Origin: Rhodococcus pseudokoreensis
GTDB taxonomy: Bacteria; Actinomycetota; Actinomycetes; Mycobacteriales; Mycobacteriaceae
Length of the DNA: 64,000 nucleotides
Direction: 5' to 3'
Assembly (NCBI RefSeq): GCF_017068395.1
Contig: NZ_CP070619.1
Span: 6,262,001-6,326,000, forward strand
The notes below the pieces were generated by a model. It did no database searches and had not been told where the DNA came from. It saw nothing but the letters and a program-made list of their open reading frames with translations. The translations under genes were made by a program, and so were the position numbers. Below, one piece after another: positions 45,663 through 56,035 of the stretch (position 1 is its first letter; the number at the start of each line of letters is the position of its first letter).

Positions 45663-46553
45663 CTATGAACTCTGTTCAGGGTTCGAGGTGTGCGCCCGCA
45701 CCAGTTCGACGAACGCGTGCCCGACGGGGGAGAGCATGTCGGGGTCGAACGCGATCCCGAACGTGCGGGCGAACGTCGGCTCCGCCCGGCGGACCACGGC
45801 GCGGTCCTGGGCCGCCTCCGCGATCGACCGTTCCAGCAGGGTTCCGCCGATCCCCGCGAGTACCAGGGGAAGTCGCGCCTCGCGGTGATCGGACAGCGCC
45901 GCGAGGTGCGGGCGGGCTCCGGCGTGACGGATCGATTCCTCGATCTCGTTCGCGACGGAGTGGCCGCGGGGAACGAAGACCATCGGGACGTCGGGGAGGT
46001 CGGCGAGCGGAACCGGTCCCTCCGGCAGGTCGGTGCCCGGCGGGTACACGAGCCAGTACTCCTGTTCGCCGAGTTCGAGGACGTCCAGCCGGGCGTCGTC
46101 GAGCGGGAGGTGCGCCACCACGAATTCGCAGTGCCCGTCCTCGATCAGCGACCCGGCCTGGGCCTCGTCTTTCAATTCACCCAAGCGCACCAGCACATTC
46201 GGGTGGGTCCGCCGGAATTCGGTGACGAGGTCGACGAGGGGCCCGATTGCCAGCGCCGGAAACGCCATGACGTCGAGGCGGCCGGCGAGTGCCCCGTCGG
46301 AGGTGGCGAGTAGGTCTTCGACGGCGGTGACGTCGCGCAGGATCTGCCTGCTCGGCCCGACCAGGCTGCGGCCTGCGGCGCTGAGCACCATGCCGCGGCC
46401 GATGCGGTGGAACAGTTGCACGCCCAGTTCCCGCTCGAGCCCGCGCAGTGCCTGCGAGATGGTGGGTTGTGCGACGCCGAGCGACGCCGCGGCCCCGTTG
46501 ATGCCCTCGTGTTCCACGACAGCGAGAAAGTACTCGACCTGACGCAACTCCAT
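45663..46553 (-). CDS. LysR-family transcriptional regulator
   Basis: 296 residues. N-terminal helix-turn-helix MELRQVEYFLAVVEHEGINGAAASLGVAQPTISQALRGLERELGVQLFHR, then a substrate-binding-like effector domain (GRLDVMAFPALAIGPLVDLVTEFRRTHPNV). It starts 4 bp downstream of the next LysR gene's stop, so the two LysR regulators are tandem. Likely target is the crotonase gene at 44704 and/or the ligase operon upstream. Confidence 0.88.
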   Translation of the reverse strand: MELRQVEYFLAVVEHEGINGAAASLGVAQPTISQALRGLERELGVQLFHRIGRGMVLSAAGRSLVGPSRQILRDVTAVEDLLATSDGALAGRLDVMAFPALAIGPLVDLVTEFRRTHPNVLVRLGELKDEAQAGSLIEDGHCEFVVAHLPLDDARLDVLELGEQEYWLVYPPGTDLPEGPVPLADLPDVPMVFVPRGHSVANEIEESIRHAGARPHLAALSDHREARLPLVLAGIGGTLLERSIAEAAQDRAVVRRAEPTFARTFGIAFDPDMLSPVGHAFVELVRAHTSNPEQSS

Positions 46554-46557
46554 GTGG

Positions 46558-47436
46558 TCAGTTCCCCTCTCGAGTTGCCGTGGCCTGCGCGATCGAGACG
46601 AACGCCGAGGCCGCGGGCGATCCCGGGCCGGACCGCTGGACGAGACCGACGGGGCGTGTCAGTTTCGGCGTCATCGACCGGATCGCGACCCCGCGCAACT
46701 GTTCCTCGGCGACCAGGCGGGGCAGGACCGTGGCCCCCGCGCCGCGCATCACCAGTTCCCACGTCGCGCCCGGGTGGGTGCAGTCGACGACGACGTTCGC
46801 GGGGTCGCCCACCAGTTCCGTGATGAGGGCCGCGTCGCTCTTGTCGCCGAGATCCTGGATCAGGGGAATGTCCCGGACCGCCGAGCGGGGCACCGGATCG
46901 GGGAGGGTCTCGGCGAGCGCGTTCGGCAGGGCCAGGACCAGTTCCTGATCGCGGATGGGGACCGAGTGCAGCGCACTGTGGTCGACGGACAGATCGATCA
47001 CCCCGAGTTCGGCCTCGCCGCGGCGCAGGGCACCGAGAACGCCGGTGGGGCCGTCGGCGTCGATGACGCGGACCGTCACCCGGGGGTACTGCTCACGGAA
47101 CCGGCGCACCAGGTCGACGATCGGATCGATCGAGAACGCCGCGTACGTGACGACGTCGACGCGGCCGGACACGAGTTCGCGCACGGCAGCGACCTTGGCC
47201 TTGGCCCGCTCGACGTCGGCGAGGATGCGCCGGGCGGCGACGTCGAGCGTGCGGCCGTCCTCGGTCAGTTCGAGACGCCGCCCGGTGCGGTCGAACAGGG
47301 TGACACCGAGGCGGCGTTCGAGTGTGCGGATGGCCTGCGAAAGGGACGGCTGTGAGATGTAGAGGGACTGCGCGGCCCTGGTGATCCCGCCGTGATCGAC
47401 TACCGCGACGAAGTAGGTGACGAGATGCAGGTCCAC
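46558..47436 (-). CDS. LysR-family transcriptional regulator (second of tandem pair)
   Basis: 292 residues. HTH stretch MDLHLVTYFVAVVDHGGITRAAQSLYISQPSLSQAIRTLERRLGVTLFDR, with an effector domain (GRVDVVTYAAFSIDPIVDLVRRFREQYPRV). About as similar to its neighbour at the N-terminus as any two LysR proteins, but the effector domains share the same layout, which suggests an old duplication. Just downstream of the crotonase/hydrolase/ligase operon. Confidence 0.88.
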   Translation of the reverse strand: MDLHLVTYFVAVVDHGGITRAAQSLYISQPSLSQAIRTLERRLGVTLFDRTGRRLELTEDGRTLDVAARRILADVERAKAKVAAVRELVSGRVDVVTYAAFSIDPIVDLVRRFREQYPRVTVRVIDADGPTGVLGALRRGEAELGVIDLSVDHSALHSVPIRDQELVLALPNALAETLPDPVPRSAVRDIPLIQDLGDKSDAALITELVGDPANVVVDCTHPGATWELVMRGAGATVLPRLVAEEQLRGVAIRSMTPKLTRPVGLVQRSGPGSPAASAFVSIAQATATREGN

Positions 47437-47483
47437 GCCGTCATCGTACGGAAGCTGTGACGCGGGCCGTGCCGGTCATGCGG

Positions 47484-48245
47484 CTATCGGCCACGCCACA
47501 CCGGCGGGCGCTTCTCTGCGAACGCACGCGCACCCTCCTGGGCGTCCTCGGAGGCGAACACCGGATCGAGGAAGCGGCGTTGCCCGGCGAACGCGTCGGG
47601 GTCGGTGTAGGCGGCCGACATCGCGACGACCTGTTTGGTGGCCCGGACGGCGAGGGGACCGTTGGCGGCGACCCGGGCCGCCAGTTCGCGCGCGGCGTCG
47701 AGGGCCTGACCGGGCTCGGTGAGCCGGTTGACGAGTCCGTGCGCGTGCGCGACCTCGGCGGTGAGGGGATCGCCGGTGATCGCCATTTCCATCGCGATCG
47801 GGTACGGCAGCACCTTCGGCAGCCGCAGCAGACCGCCCGCTGCGGCGGCGAGGCCCCGCTTGACCTCGGGGATGCCGAACTTGGCGTCGCGGGCCGCGAC
47901 GATCAGGTCGGCCGACAGCGCCAACTCGCAGCCGCCGGCGAGCGCCCACCCTTCGACGGCGGCGATCAGCGGCTTCGTCGGCGGGGCCTCGGTGAGTCCG
48001 CCGAATCCGCGGCCGGGCAGCGACGGCCGTTCGCCGCGGCTGAACGCCTTCAGGTCCATGCCCGCGCAGAACGTGCCCCCGGCGCCGGTGAGGATCGCGA
48101 TCGTCAGGTCGGGCCGCGCCTCGAATTCGTCGATCGCGGCAGCGAGTGCCTTCGCGACCTCGAGGTCGACGGCGTTCTTCGCCTCCGGGCGATTCAGGGT
48201 GATGACGGCGACGCCGTCGGCGAATTCGGTGAGAACCACACTCAT
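47484..48245 (-). CDS. Enoyl-CoA hydratase/isomerase family protein
   Basis: 253 residues. Oxyanion-hole FCAGMDLKAF, GGCELALSADLIVAARDAKFGIPE (first Glu present), and VKRGLAAAAGGLLRLPK (second catalytic Glu replaced by Ala). This half-site pattern is common in crotonases with non-hydratase roles. ATGA overlap with the hydrolase gene before it, so it belongs to the ligase-hydrolase-crotonase operon. Confidence 0.82.
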   Translation of the reverse strand: MSVVLTEFADGVAVITLNRPEAKNAVDLEVAKALAAAIDEFEARPDLTIAILTGAGGTFCAGMDLKAFSRGERPSLPGRGFGGLTEAPPTKPLIAAVEGWALAGGCELALSADLIVAARDAKFGIPEVKRGLAAAAGGLLRLPKVLPYPIAMEMAITGDPLTAEVAHAHGLVNRLTEPGQALDAARELAARVAANGPLAVRATKQVVAMSAAYTDPDAFAGQRRFLDPVFASEDAQEGARAFAEKRPPVWRGR

Positions 48246-49299
48246 GGGGTGACTTCCTTACGGGAGGTGGGGGTCCAGCGTTCGGGGTGGCCGCCGACCG
48301 AGCGGATGCTTCCGCGGTCGGCGAGAACGAGCAGGTGGGCGTGAGTTTCGCGGACCGCGAGGCGGAGCAGGCGGTCGGACATGGTGTCGAACGGACGCGA
48401 CCACGAAATGTGTTGCGAGATCTCCCACGCCGTCGATTCGGGGCGCACGCTCAGAGCGGCGACGATCTCGGTGAAGCGTTCCTCGTGATGACCCATCAGC
48501 TGCCGGGCGCGGTCGGCGATACCCCGGAACCGGTACTCGTGCGCGGGCAGCACCTCGCCGTCGGGCATCGTGGTGGTGGCGTGCAGCGACAGCAGATACC
48601 GGTGCAGCGGATTTTCCAGTTCGCCGGGGACCGTCGAGATGTTGGGACTGATGCGCGGCAGCATGTGGTCGCCGCTGAACATGAGGCCATGGGTGCCGTC
48701 GACGAACGTCAGATGACCGGGCGTGTGCCCCGGTGTCCAGACCGCCCGCAGATCCCAGCCGGGCAGGTCCAGGGGAGTGCCGTCGCCGAGTACGACGTCC
48801 ATGGATTCGCCCGGCCCGAGCCGGACGAGGTCGACGCGGGCCGCCGCGAGGATGCCGGTGGGTGCCCCCAATTGGGCGAGTTGGGTGTTCCACGTGTGTT
48901 CGTCGGCTGCGGTGTCCGCCGGCGAATGGTGGCCGAGCAGTGCGGCATCCGCGCCGTGCATCGCGAGCGCGGCCCCGCTGACCTCCCGCAGCCGGGGTGC
49001 GAGACCGAAATGGTCGGGATGCAGGTGGGTGACGGCGGCGTACCGGACGTCGGTGACGTGGTGCCCGGTCTGCGCGATCCCGTCGACGAGGGCCCGCCAC
49101 GACTCCTCGGAATCCCAGCCGACGTCGATCAGCGCGAGACCATCGGGGATCACGAGTGCGTAGATCAGGACGTACCGCAACGGGTTTCGCGGCATGGGAA
49201 CCGGGATCGACCACAATCCGGGGCGCACCTGCTCGACGGGTGGCAGCACGCCGCGGGCCCAGGCCTCACGCTGGACGGTACCGACGTCTTCGGTGACGA

Positions 49300-49303
<4 letters not shown>
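48242..49303 (-). CDS. Metallo-beta-lactamase-fold hydrolase
   Basis: 353 residues from GTG 49303, overlapping the ligase stop. Zinc motif THLHPDH (92-98), later HTPGH, SGDHM and PAHEYRF supplying further ligands, then a C-terminal winged-helix-like extension (RFTEIVAALSVRPESTAWEISQHISWSRPFD). The layout matches the LACTB2/glyoxalase-II-like group with added C-terminal domain. In an operon with a ligase and a crotonase it may be a thioesterase; other hydrolase roles are open. Confidence 0.83.
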
Positions 49304-50868
<1,565 letters not shown>

Positions 50869-51036
50869 ATCAGGCTCCTCGATGAGTCGTCGACGCCGCC
50901 GGGGGACTGGGTGACGTGTGGTGCCAGTCGACCACCGGTGTGAGTGCGGAAACAAAGTCACAGAGCCGAACGGACAGTGAGGAATCGCCTATGGATGCCG
51001 GGCCGGGCGTGTTCGCGGCGTTTGTAGACTGGCGTG

Positions 51037-51402
51037 ATGGCCGCCACCCCCGCCCTGAACCCCGAGGACGTTCGGCGTGCGGCGGCGGCACTGCACACCC
51101 CCGACATCGACGGCTGGGCCAACCGGTTCGAACTGCTCTCGGACGGCAACCGCCTCCGGCTGCTGCTGTGCCTGCACCACGCCCCCGACATCTGCGTCGG
51201 CGACCTGGCGGCGGCCCTCGACATGACCGGGACCGCCGTCTCGCACGCGCTGCGGCTGCTCCGCAACCAGGGGTGGGTGTCGGCGACGCGGGACGGCCGT
51301 TCGATGCGGTACCGGCTCACCGACGACACCGTGCACGAACTGCTGCACACCATCGGTGCCACGCACTATCACAATCACACGGGCGCCGAAGAAGAAAGGT
51401 GA
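51037..51402 (+). CDS. ArsR/SmtB-type regulator with a histidine-rich C-terminus
   Basis: 121 residues. Winged helix: FELLSDGNRLRLLLCLHHAPDICVGDLAAALDMTGTAVSHALRLLRNQGWVSATRDGRSMRYRL. The C-terminal helix reads TDDTVHELLHTIGATHYHNHTGAEEE, with Asp, four or five His and Glu placed like an alpha5 metal site of Zn/Co/Ni sensors, though it also has Cys in the middle helix (LLCLHH, DICVG). ATG 51037 or GTG 51034. The next gene, a CoA-transferase, starts 8 bp later, which is unusual company for a metal sensor. Confidence 0.82.
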   Translation: MAATPALNPEDVRRAAAALHTPDIDGWANRFELLSDGNRLRLLLCLHHAPDICVGDLAAALDMTGTAVSHALRLLRNQGWVSATRDGRSMRYRLTDDTVHELLHTIGATHYHNHTGAEEER

Positions 51403-51410
51403 ATCCCGAC

Positions 51411-52607
51411 ATGGAGAACGACCCCGGACTGCTGCCGCTCGACGGCATCACCGTCGTGGCACTCGAGCAGGCCGTGGCCGCTCCGCTCGCCACCCGCCAT
51501 CTCGCGGACATGGGCGCGCGGGTCATCAAGATCGAACGCGTGGGGGAGGGCGACTTCGCCCGCAACTACGACGACGCGGTGTTCGGGCAGGCCTCGCATT
51601 TCGTGTGGCTGAACCGGTCGAAGGAATCGATCGGCGTCGACCTGAAGTCCGAGGTCGGGCGGGACACCGTCGCCCAGCTGATCGCGAAGGCCGACGTCTT
51701 CATCCAGAATCTCGCACCCGACGCCGCCGACCGCCTCGGGTTCGGCGCCGACGCACTGCGCGCCGGGCATCCGGAACTGATCGTCGTGAACATGTCGGGC
51801 TACGGCTCGGCCGGGCCGCGGCGCGAACGCAAGGCGTACGACATGCTGGTCCAGGCGGAAACGGGGATGATCTCGGTGACCGGCACCCCGGACACCGCGA
51901 CCAAGACGGGTGTACCGGTCTCCGACATCGCGGCGGGAATGTATGCGATGACGTCGGTCCTCGGTGCCCTGTTCCGGCGGCAGCGCACCGGTGTGGGAGC
52001 GCGGATCGACGTGTCGATGTTCGACGCGACCGCGGAGTGGCTGGGCCATCCGATGTACATGAAGATGTACGCCGACAAGCAGATCCCGCGCGTCGGGCTC
52101 GGGCACGCGGCGATCGTCCCGTACGACTCGTATCCCACCCTGGACGGGCAGATCCTCATCGGCGTCCAGAACGACCGCGGCTGGCGGCAACTGGTGACGG
52201 ACGTGTTCAAACGACCCGACCTCGCCGACCATCCCCGGTTCGCGACCAACATGCTGCGGGTGCAGCACCGGGCGGAGGTGGACGCCCTGGTGGCCGAGGA
52301 GACGCAACGTTTCACCAGCGCCGCCCTCGACCAGGCGCTCGCGGACTCCGGGATCCCGGCGGCGGAACTCAACGACCTGGGCGGGCTGATCGAGCACCCG
52401 CAACTCGAGCAGCGCGACCGCTGGCGTGACGTCGGGACCGAGGCCGGGCCGATCCGGGCGATGCTGCCGCCGATGACGTTCTCCGACGTGGAGATGCGGA
52501 TGGGGGACGTGCCCGCGCTCGGCGCGCACACCGATCTGATCCTCGGGGAGCTGGGCTGGTCGGCGGAGGACATCGCGAGCCGCCGCGCAGAGGGTGTCGT
52601 CGGCTGA
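51411..52607 (+). CDS. CaiB/BaiF family CoA-transferase
   Basis: 398 residues from ATG 51411 (SD gaaaggtg; GTG 51399 is an alternative). Features VVALEQAVAAPLATRHLADMGARVIKIE, LAPDAADRLGFG, NMSGYGSAGPRRERKAYDMLVQAE with the likely catalytic Asp in AYD, and GLGHAAIVPYDSYP. It would move CoA between acids. Distinct from the glutarate-linked enzyme at 29537. Probably cotranscribed with the ArsR gene; substrate unknown. Confidence 0.85.
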   Translation: MENDPGLLPLDGITVVALEQAVAAPLATRHLADMGARVIKIERVGEGDFARNYDDAVFGQASHFVWLNRSKESIGVDLKSEVGRDTVAQLIAKADVFIQNLAPDAADRLGFGADALRAGHPELIVVNMSGYGSAGPRRERKAYDMLVQAETGMISVTGTPDTATKTGVPVSDIAAGMYAMTSVLGALFRRQRTGVGARIDVSMFDATAEWLGHPMYMKMYADKQIPRVGLGHAAIVPYDSYPTLDGQILIGVQNDRGWRQLVTDVFKRPDLADHPRFATNMLRVQHRAEVDALVAEETQRFTSAALDQALADSGIPAAELNDLGGLIEHPQLEQRDRWRDVGTEAGPIRAMLPPMTFSDVEMRMGDVPALGAHTDLILGELGWSAEDIASRRAEGVVG

Positions 52608-52617
52608 CCCGGCAGAT

Positions 52618-52635
52618 CAGTTAGCGCACTAACTG
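52618..52635. promoter_or_regulatory. Perfect inverted repeat, unassigned
   Basis: CAGTTAG-CGCA-CTAACTG has perfect 7-bp arms. A second dyad ACTGGT...ACCAGT (52632-52652) overlaps it. Both lie just after the CoA-transferase stop, between convergent genes, where no promoter is expected. It looks like a regulator site but could be 3' mRNA structure. Confidence 0.4.
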
Positions 52636-52668
52636 GTCATGCATCAACCAGTCGTGGGCGGACACGCC

Positions 52669-52699
52669 GCAGCCCCGGCCCGAGTGAGGCCGGGGCTGC
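52669..52699. terminator. Strong bidirectional hairpin terminator
   Basis: GCAGCCCCGGCC (52669-52680) and GGCCGGGGCTGC (52688-52699) are perfectly complementary over 12 bp around a 7-nt loop. It lies between the convergent CoA-transferase and secreted-protein genes. Confidence 0.8.
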
Positions 52700-52713
52700 A
52701 GCCCGCTCTTCGC

Positions 52714-53142
52714 TCAGGGTGTGGCGAAGAACTTCTCTACGGCAGGCTGGGCATTGGGGTTGCCCACACCGATACCGATGACGGCGCCGGCGATGGTGCC
52801 GACCACGGTGCCGACGATGCAGCCTGCGATGAAGTTGGGGAAGATCGACACGCACCCGATGGCCATGCCCACGTTGGAACCGATCGCCATGCCCTGCAGG
52901 CCCGCGTTGTTCCAGCCGGTATTGATCTCGTTGGTCATTGTGTCGAAGGCGTCCTGCTTGGTCTCGTTCTCCGGGAAGAACTGCTCGGCCACCTGGCTGC
53001 TACCGCCGTCGGCGGCCGGGGTCATGAGCGGCTGCGACCAGTCGATTCCCTGCGGTGCCGGATCGGCGTACGCCGTTCCCGCCCCGACGGCCATCGCGGA
53101 CACGACGAATATGGACAATGCCAGAGTTCTCAAGAGTTTCAT
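52714..53142 (-). CDS. Secreted glycine-zipper protein, function unknown
   Basis: 142 residues from ATG 53142 (SD gtggga). Signal peptide MKLLRTLALSIFVVSAM...GTAYA with predicted cleavage before DPAP. The mature part ends in a hydrophobic, glycine-zipper segment (NFIAGCIVGTVVGTIAGAVIGIGVG) and NPNAQPAVEKFFATP. Two cysteines bracket the hydrophobic part (GCVSIFPNFIAGC). Same C-terminal layout as the next secreted gene, so the two are probably old duplicates. Likely exported to the cell envelope; function unknown. Confidence 0.75.
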   Translation of the reverse strand: MKLLRTLALSIFVVSAMAVGAGTAYADPAPQGIDWSQPLMTPAADGGSSQVAEQFFPENETKQDAFDTMTNEINTGWNNAGLQGMAIGSNVGMAIGCVSIFPNFIAGCIVGTVVGTIAGAVIGIGVGNPNAQPAVEKFFATP

Positions 53143-53334
53143 GGAAATTCCCACCATGTCGTAGGACGAACACGATCCCCACCTGAGTGCACCGAACATC
53201 GTTGTGCGTGGACCATATTCGCTGGAAAACCGGAACGGCTACATGCATATGTGGGTGCGCGGTGATGCTCCCCGTGTGCGAACTAACCCATAGTCCTCCC
53301 GAAATCGTCGCTCGAGGTCGGAACGGAAGCCCTG

Positions 53335-53937
53335 CTACAGGGTTCCGAGGAATTCGTAAACCGCCGGTGTCGCAGCGGGGTTCGCGTTGCTGATCCCGGT
53401 GACGGCGCCGATCGCCGCGCCTACCGCGGCACCGGGGAGACACCCGCCGAGGATGAGGAAGATGCACCCGGCGACGAATCCGATGCCTGCGCCGATCGCG
53501 GTCGCGGTCCCGCCGCCGTTCACCCAGCCGATCTCGAGCTGCGTCATCATGTTGGCGTACGCGGAATCCCTGTCGACAGGGGTGAGCGCGAGTGTTCCCG
53601 CGACGGGGGTCGTCGTGGGTGTCAGGCTCAGGAACCGGCCGCCGTCGGTGACGAGCGGATCGATCGCGAACTGCACACCGGCGATCGAGTAGCGCAGTGG
53701 GATCGTGCCCACCGGAGTTCCCGAATCGTTGACGATGTCGACGGCGGCGGCCGTCCGCGACAGCGTGAATTGTCCCGCGTCGAGTGCGGTGCCGACCGAT
53801 CGGCCGTCGGCACTGAGACTGGTGTGCGAGATGACGGCCTGGTCGGCGGGAGTGGGGGCGGCGTACGCGGTACCCATTCCGACGCACAGGGTGGCGATCA
53901 ACAGCGCTGCGGGCGCTGTCACTCTATGCAGTTTCAT
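53335..53937 (-). CDS. Secreted glycine-zipper protein, longer paralogue
   Basis: 200 residues from ATG 53937 (SD gggaa; ATG 53949 is an alternative). Signal peptide MKLHRVTAPAALLIATLCV...GTAYA. The middle is a beta-rich stretch of about 90 residues (DAVISHTSL-like, TLSRTAAAVDIVNDSG, YSIAGVQFAIDPLV), followed by the paired pattern GWVNGGGTATAIGAGIGFVAGCIFLILGGC and GAAVGAAIGAVTGISNANPAATPAVYEFLG, matching the shorter neighbour at 52714. Possibly inserts into or associates with a membrane; no function known. Confidence 0.75.
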   Translation of the reverse strand: MKLHRVTAPAALLIATLCVGMGTAYAAPTPADQAVISHTSLSADGRSVGTALDAGQFTLSRTAAAVDIVNDSGTPVGTIPLRYSIAGVQFAIDPLVTDGGRFLSLTPTTTPVAGTLALTPVDRDSAYANMMTQLEIGWVNGGGTATAIGAGIGFVAGCIFLILGGCLPGAAVGAAIGAVTGISNANPAATPAVYEFLGTL

Positions 53938-54119
53938 GGTGTTTCCCATGCGTAGTAGCGGATGACAAACGACAAATCTGGTTCGACCTGGCGCTTCACA
54001 GTTGCCCCGACCGGCGAAAGCGTCCGTAACCTGCCTACTGCAGACATCTTCCCCCTTCGGGCGCCCCAGTTTTCGGCCTTTCCGCAAAATACGTACGTAT
54101 CGGGGTACCGGTGCGAGGA

Positions 54120-55190
54120 TTACACCGTCAGCCGGTAGAACCGGAAGAACCCGAAATCCTCGATCGGCAGGACGTCCATGGTGCCGAAACCGGCGGACTC
54201 GGCGTAACCGCGCAATGTGCTCGGGCGCATGACCGTTCCGGTGCCCACGCTGGGAGTGTGGTTCATGCCGTCGGGCAGGCACACGGTGAGACTGAAGCCG
54301 TACATCAGTCGTTCGACGTCGCTTCCCGGCGCGGAGAATTCGTCGTCGACGGCCTCGTCCATCACGATCATCGCACCGCCGGGGGCCAGCGCCCTGCGGA
54401 CCGCGGCCAGCACCTCGACCGGCGCGGGCATGTCGTGGATGCACTCGAACGCGAAGGCCGCGGTGCAACTGCCCTCGGGGATTCCCGCGGCATCCGATTC
54501 GGTGATCGTGATCCGATCGCTGACATCCGGTCGTTCGTGCACGTTGGACCTCGCGAGTTCGACGGTCGCGGTGTCGATGTCGTAGCCGTGGAGCGTGGCG
54601 TCCGGGTAGGCGCGCGCGAGTGCGATCGTCGACCAGGCGCCGCCGCATCCGACGTCGGCGATGGTGGCGCCGGGCGTCCGGAGCAGCGCGTCCACCTCGG
54701 GGACCGACGCCAGCGCACCGGGAAGAACCTGCTCGTACCACGGCCGATTCATATCGGCCTGCGATTCACGGGCATCCGCGCCGTACTGGGACCACCCCAC
54801 CCCGCCGCCGGTGCGATACGCCTCCAGCAGTGCGGGCATCTGCGTGGTCGCGGCGACGAAGATCCGCGCGAGCGGTGCCAGATAGTTGAGACTCTGCTCG
54901 TCCGTGAGCACTTCGGCGGCACCGGCGGGGAGCGTGAACTTCGGCGGCGTCGCGGCGTCCACCGTGAGCAGTCCGGACACGGCCTGCTGCTCGAGCCACT
55001 CGCGCGCGTACCGCGGATGAGTGGAGGTGCGTTCGGCCAGTTCGTCCGCGGTCGCCGGGCCTTCCGACGCGAGACTGCGGTACCAGCCGAGGCGGTCTCC
55101 CAGATGGACGGCCAGCAGGTCGATGGCCCCGAGCGACGCGTCGAAAATGCGCTGGGACACCGTCGCGGCGTCGGCTTCGGGTGTGGACAT
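54120..55190 (-). CDS. Class I SAM-dependent methyltransferase with N-terminal winged helix
   Basis: 356 residues. N-terminal winged-helix-like part (LAERTSTHPRYAREWLEQQAVSGLL), typical of small-molecule O-methyltransferases, then AdoMet motif IADVGCGGAWSTIALARAYPDA, GYDIDTATVELA, AFECIHDMPAPVEVLAAVRRAL, and APGGAMIVMDEAVDDEF. Substrate unknown. ATG 55190. Divergently placed from no nearby gene; the cbiO end is 51 bp upstream on the same strand. Confidence 0.85.
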   Translation of the reverse strand: MSTPEADAATVSQRIFDASLGAIDLLAVHLGDRLGWYRSLASEGPATADELAERTSTHPRYAREWLEQQAVSGLLTVDAATPPKFTLPAGAAEVLTDEQSLNYLAPLARIFVAATTQMPALLEAYRTGGGVGWSQYGADARESQADMNRPWYEQVLPGALASVPEVDALLRTPGATIADVGCGGAWSTIALARAYPDATLHGYDIDTATVELARSNVHERPDVSDRITITESDAAGIPEGSCTAAFAFECIHDMPAPVEVLAAVRRALAPGGAMIVMDEAVDDEFSAPGSDVERLMYGFSLTVCLPDGMNHTPSVGTGTVMRPSTLRGYAESAGFGTMDVLPIEDFGFFRFYRLTV

Positions 55191-55240
55191 CGCTGACCTC
55201 CGGTCGGAGTGCGGGCGAAGCTTCGTCACTCCATCGTGGG

Positions 55241-56035
55241 CTACCCGGTCGGCGGTGTCACGGATCGTTCGCCGGGCGAATGAGGCCCGGTCGTGGGAAG
55301 CCGGAAACCCCACGGCAACTCGAGGCGATGCCGGGCGAGCAACTCGGCGTCGCCGAGCAACTCCAGGATCGGACCGTCGGCCACCAGGCGCCCCTCGTCG
55401 AGGATCACGGCGCGCGTGCACAACTGGGCGGCGTACGGGAGGTCGTGCGTGACGAGCAGGTGCGTGGTGTCGATACCCAGCAGAACCTCGGCCAGTTCGC
55501 GCCGGGCGACGGGGTCGAGATTGCTCGACGGCTCGTCCAGCACGAGGACGTTCGGGGCGCACGCGAGGACGGTGGCCAGCGCGACCCGGCGCCGCTGGCC
55601 CACCGACAGGTGCGCGGGGTTGCGGCCGGAATGCGCCGTCATGTCCACGGCCGCCAGCGCGTCGCGCACCCGCTCGTCGAGCGTGGTTCCGGTGACCCCG
55701 AAATTGGCCGGACCGAACGCGACGTCCTGCGCGACGGTGGGCATGAACAACTGGTCGTCGGGGTCCTGGAAGACGATCCCGACCCGCCGCCGGACCTCGC
55801 GCAACGTGTCCCGCGACGCCCCCTGCGACAGCGCCAGCCCGCCGACCGTGACGCTGCCTTCGGTGGCCGTCAGAATGCCGTTGAGGTGCAGCATCAGTGT
55901 GGTCTTGCCGGCCCCGTTCGGACCGAGGACGGCCACCCGCTCGCCGGCTTCCACGGTGAGGTCGATCCGGTGCAGCGCGGCCCGGCCGTCCGGATACGCG
56001 AACGAGACGCTCTCGAGGTGCACGGCCGGGGTCAT
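55241..56035 (-). CDS. cbiO: Cobalt/nickel ECF transporter ATPase
   Basis: 264 residues. ABC ATPase: Walker A GPNGAGKTT, Q-loop FQDPDDQLF, signature LSVGQRRRVALA, Walker B VLVLDEPSS, H-loop VTHDL. ATP hydrolysis drives the CbiMNQ complex. ATG 56035 overlaps the cbiQ stop (ATGA). Last gene of the operon. Confidence 0.93.
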   Translation of the reverse strand: MTPAVHLESVSFAYPDGRAALHRIDLTVEAGERVAVLGPNGAGKTTLMLHLNGILTATEGSVTVGGLALSQGASRDTLREVRRRVGIVFQDPDDQLFMPTVAQDVAFGPANFGVTGTTLDERVRDALAAVDMTAHSGRNPAHLSVGQRRRVALATVLACAPNVLVLDEPSSNLDPVARRELAEVLLGIDTTHLLVTHDLPYAAQLCTRAVILDEGRLVADGPILELLGDAELLARHRLELPWGFRLPTTGPHSPGERSVTPPTG

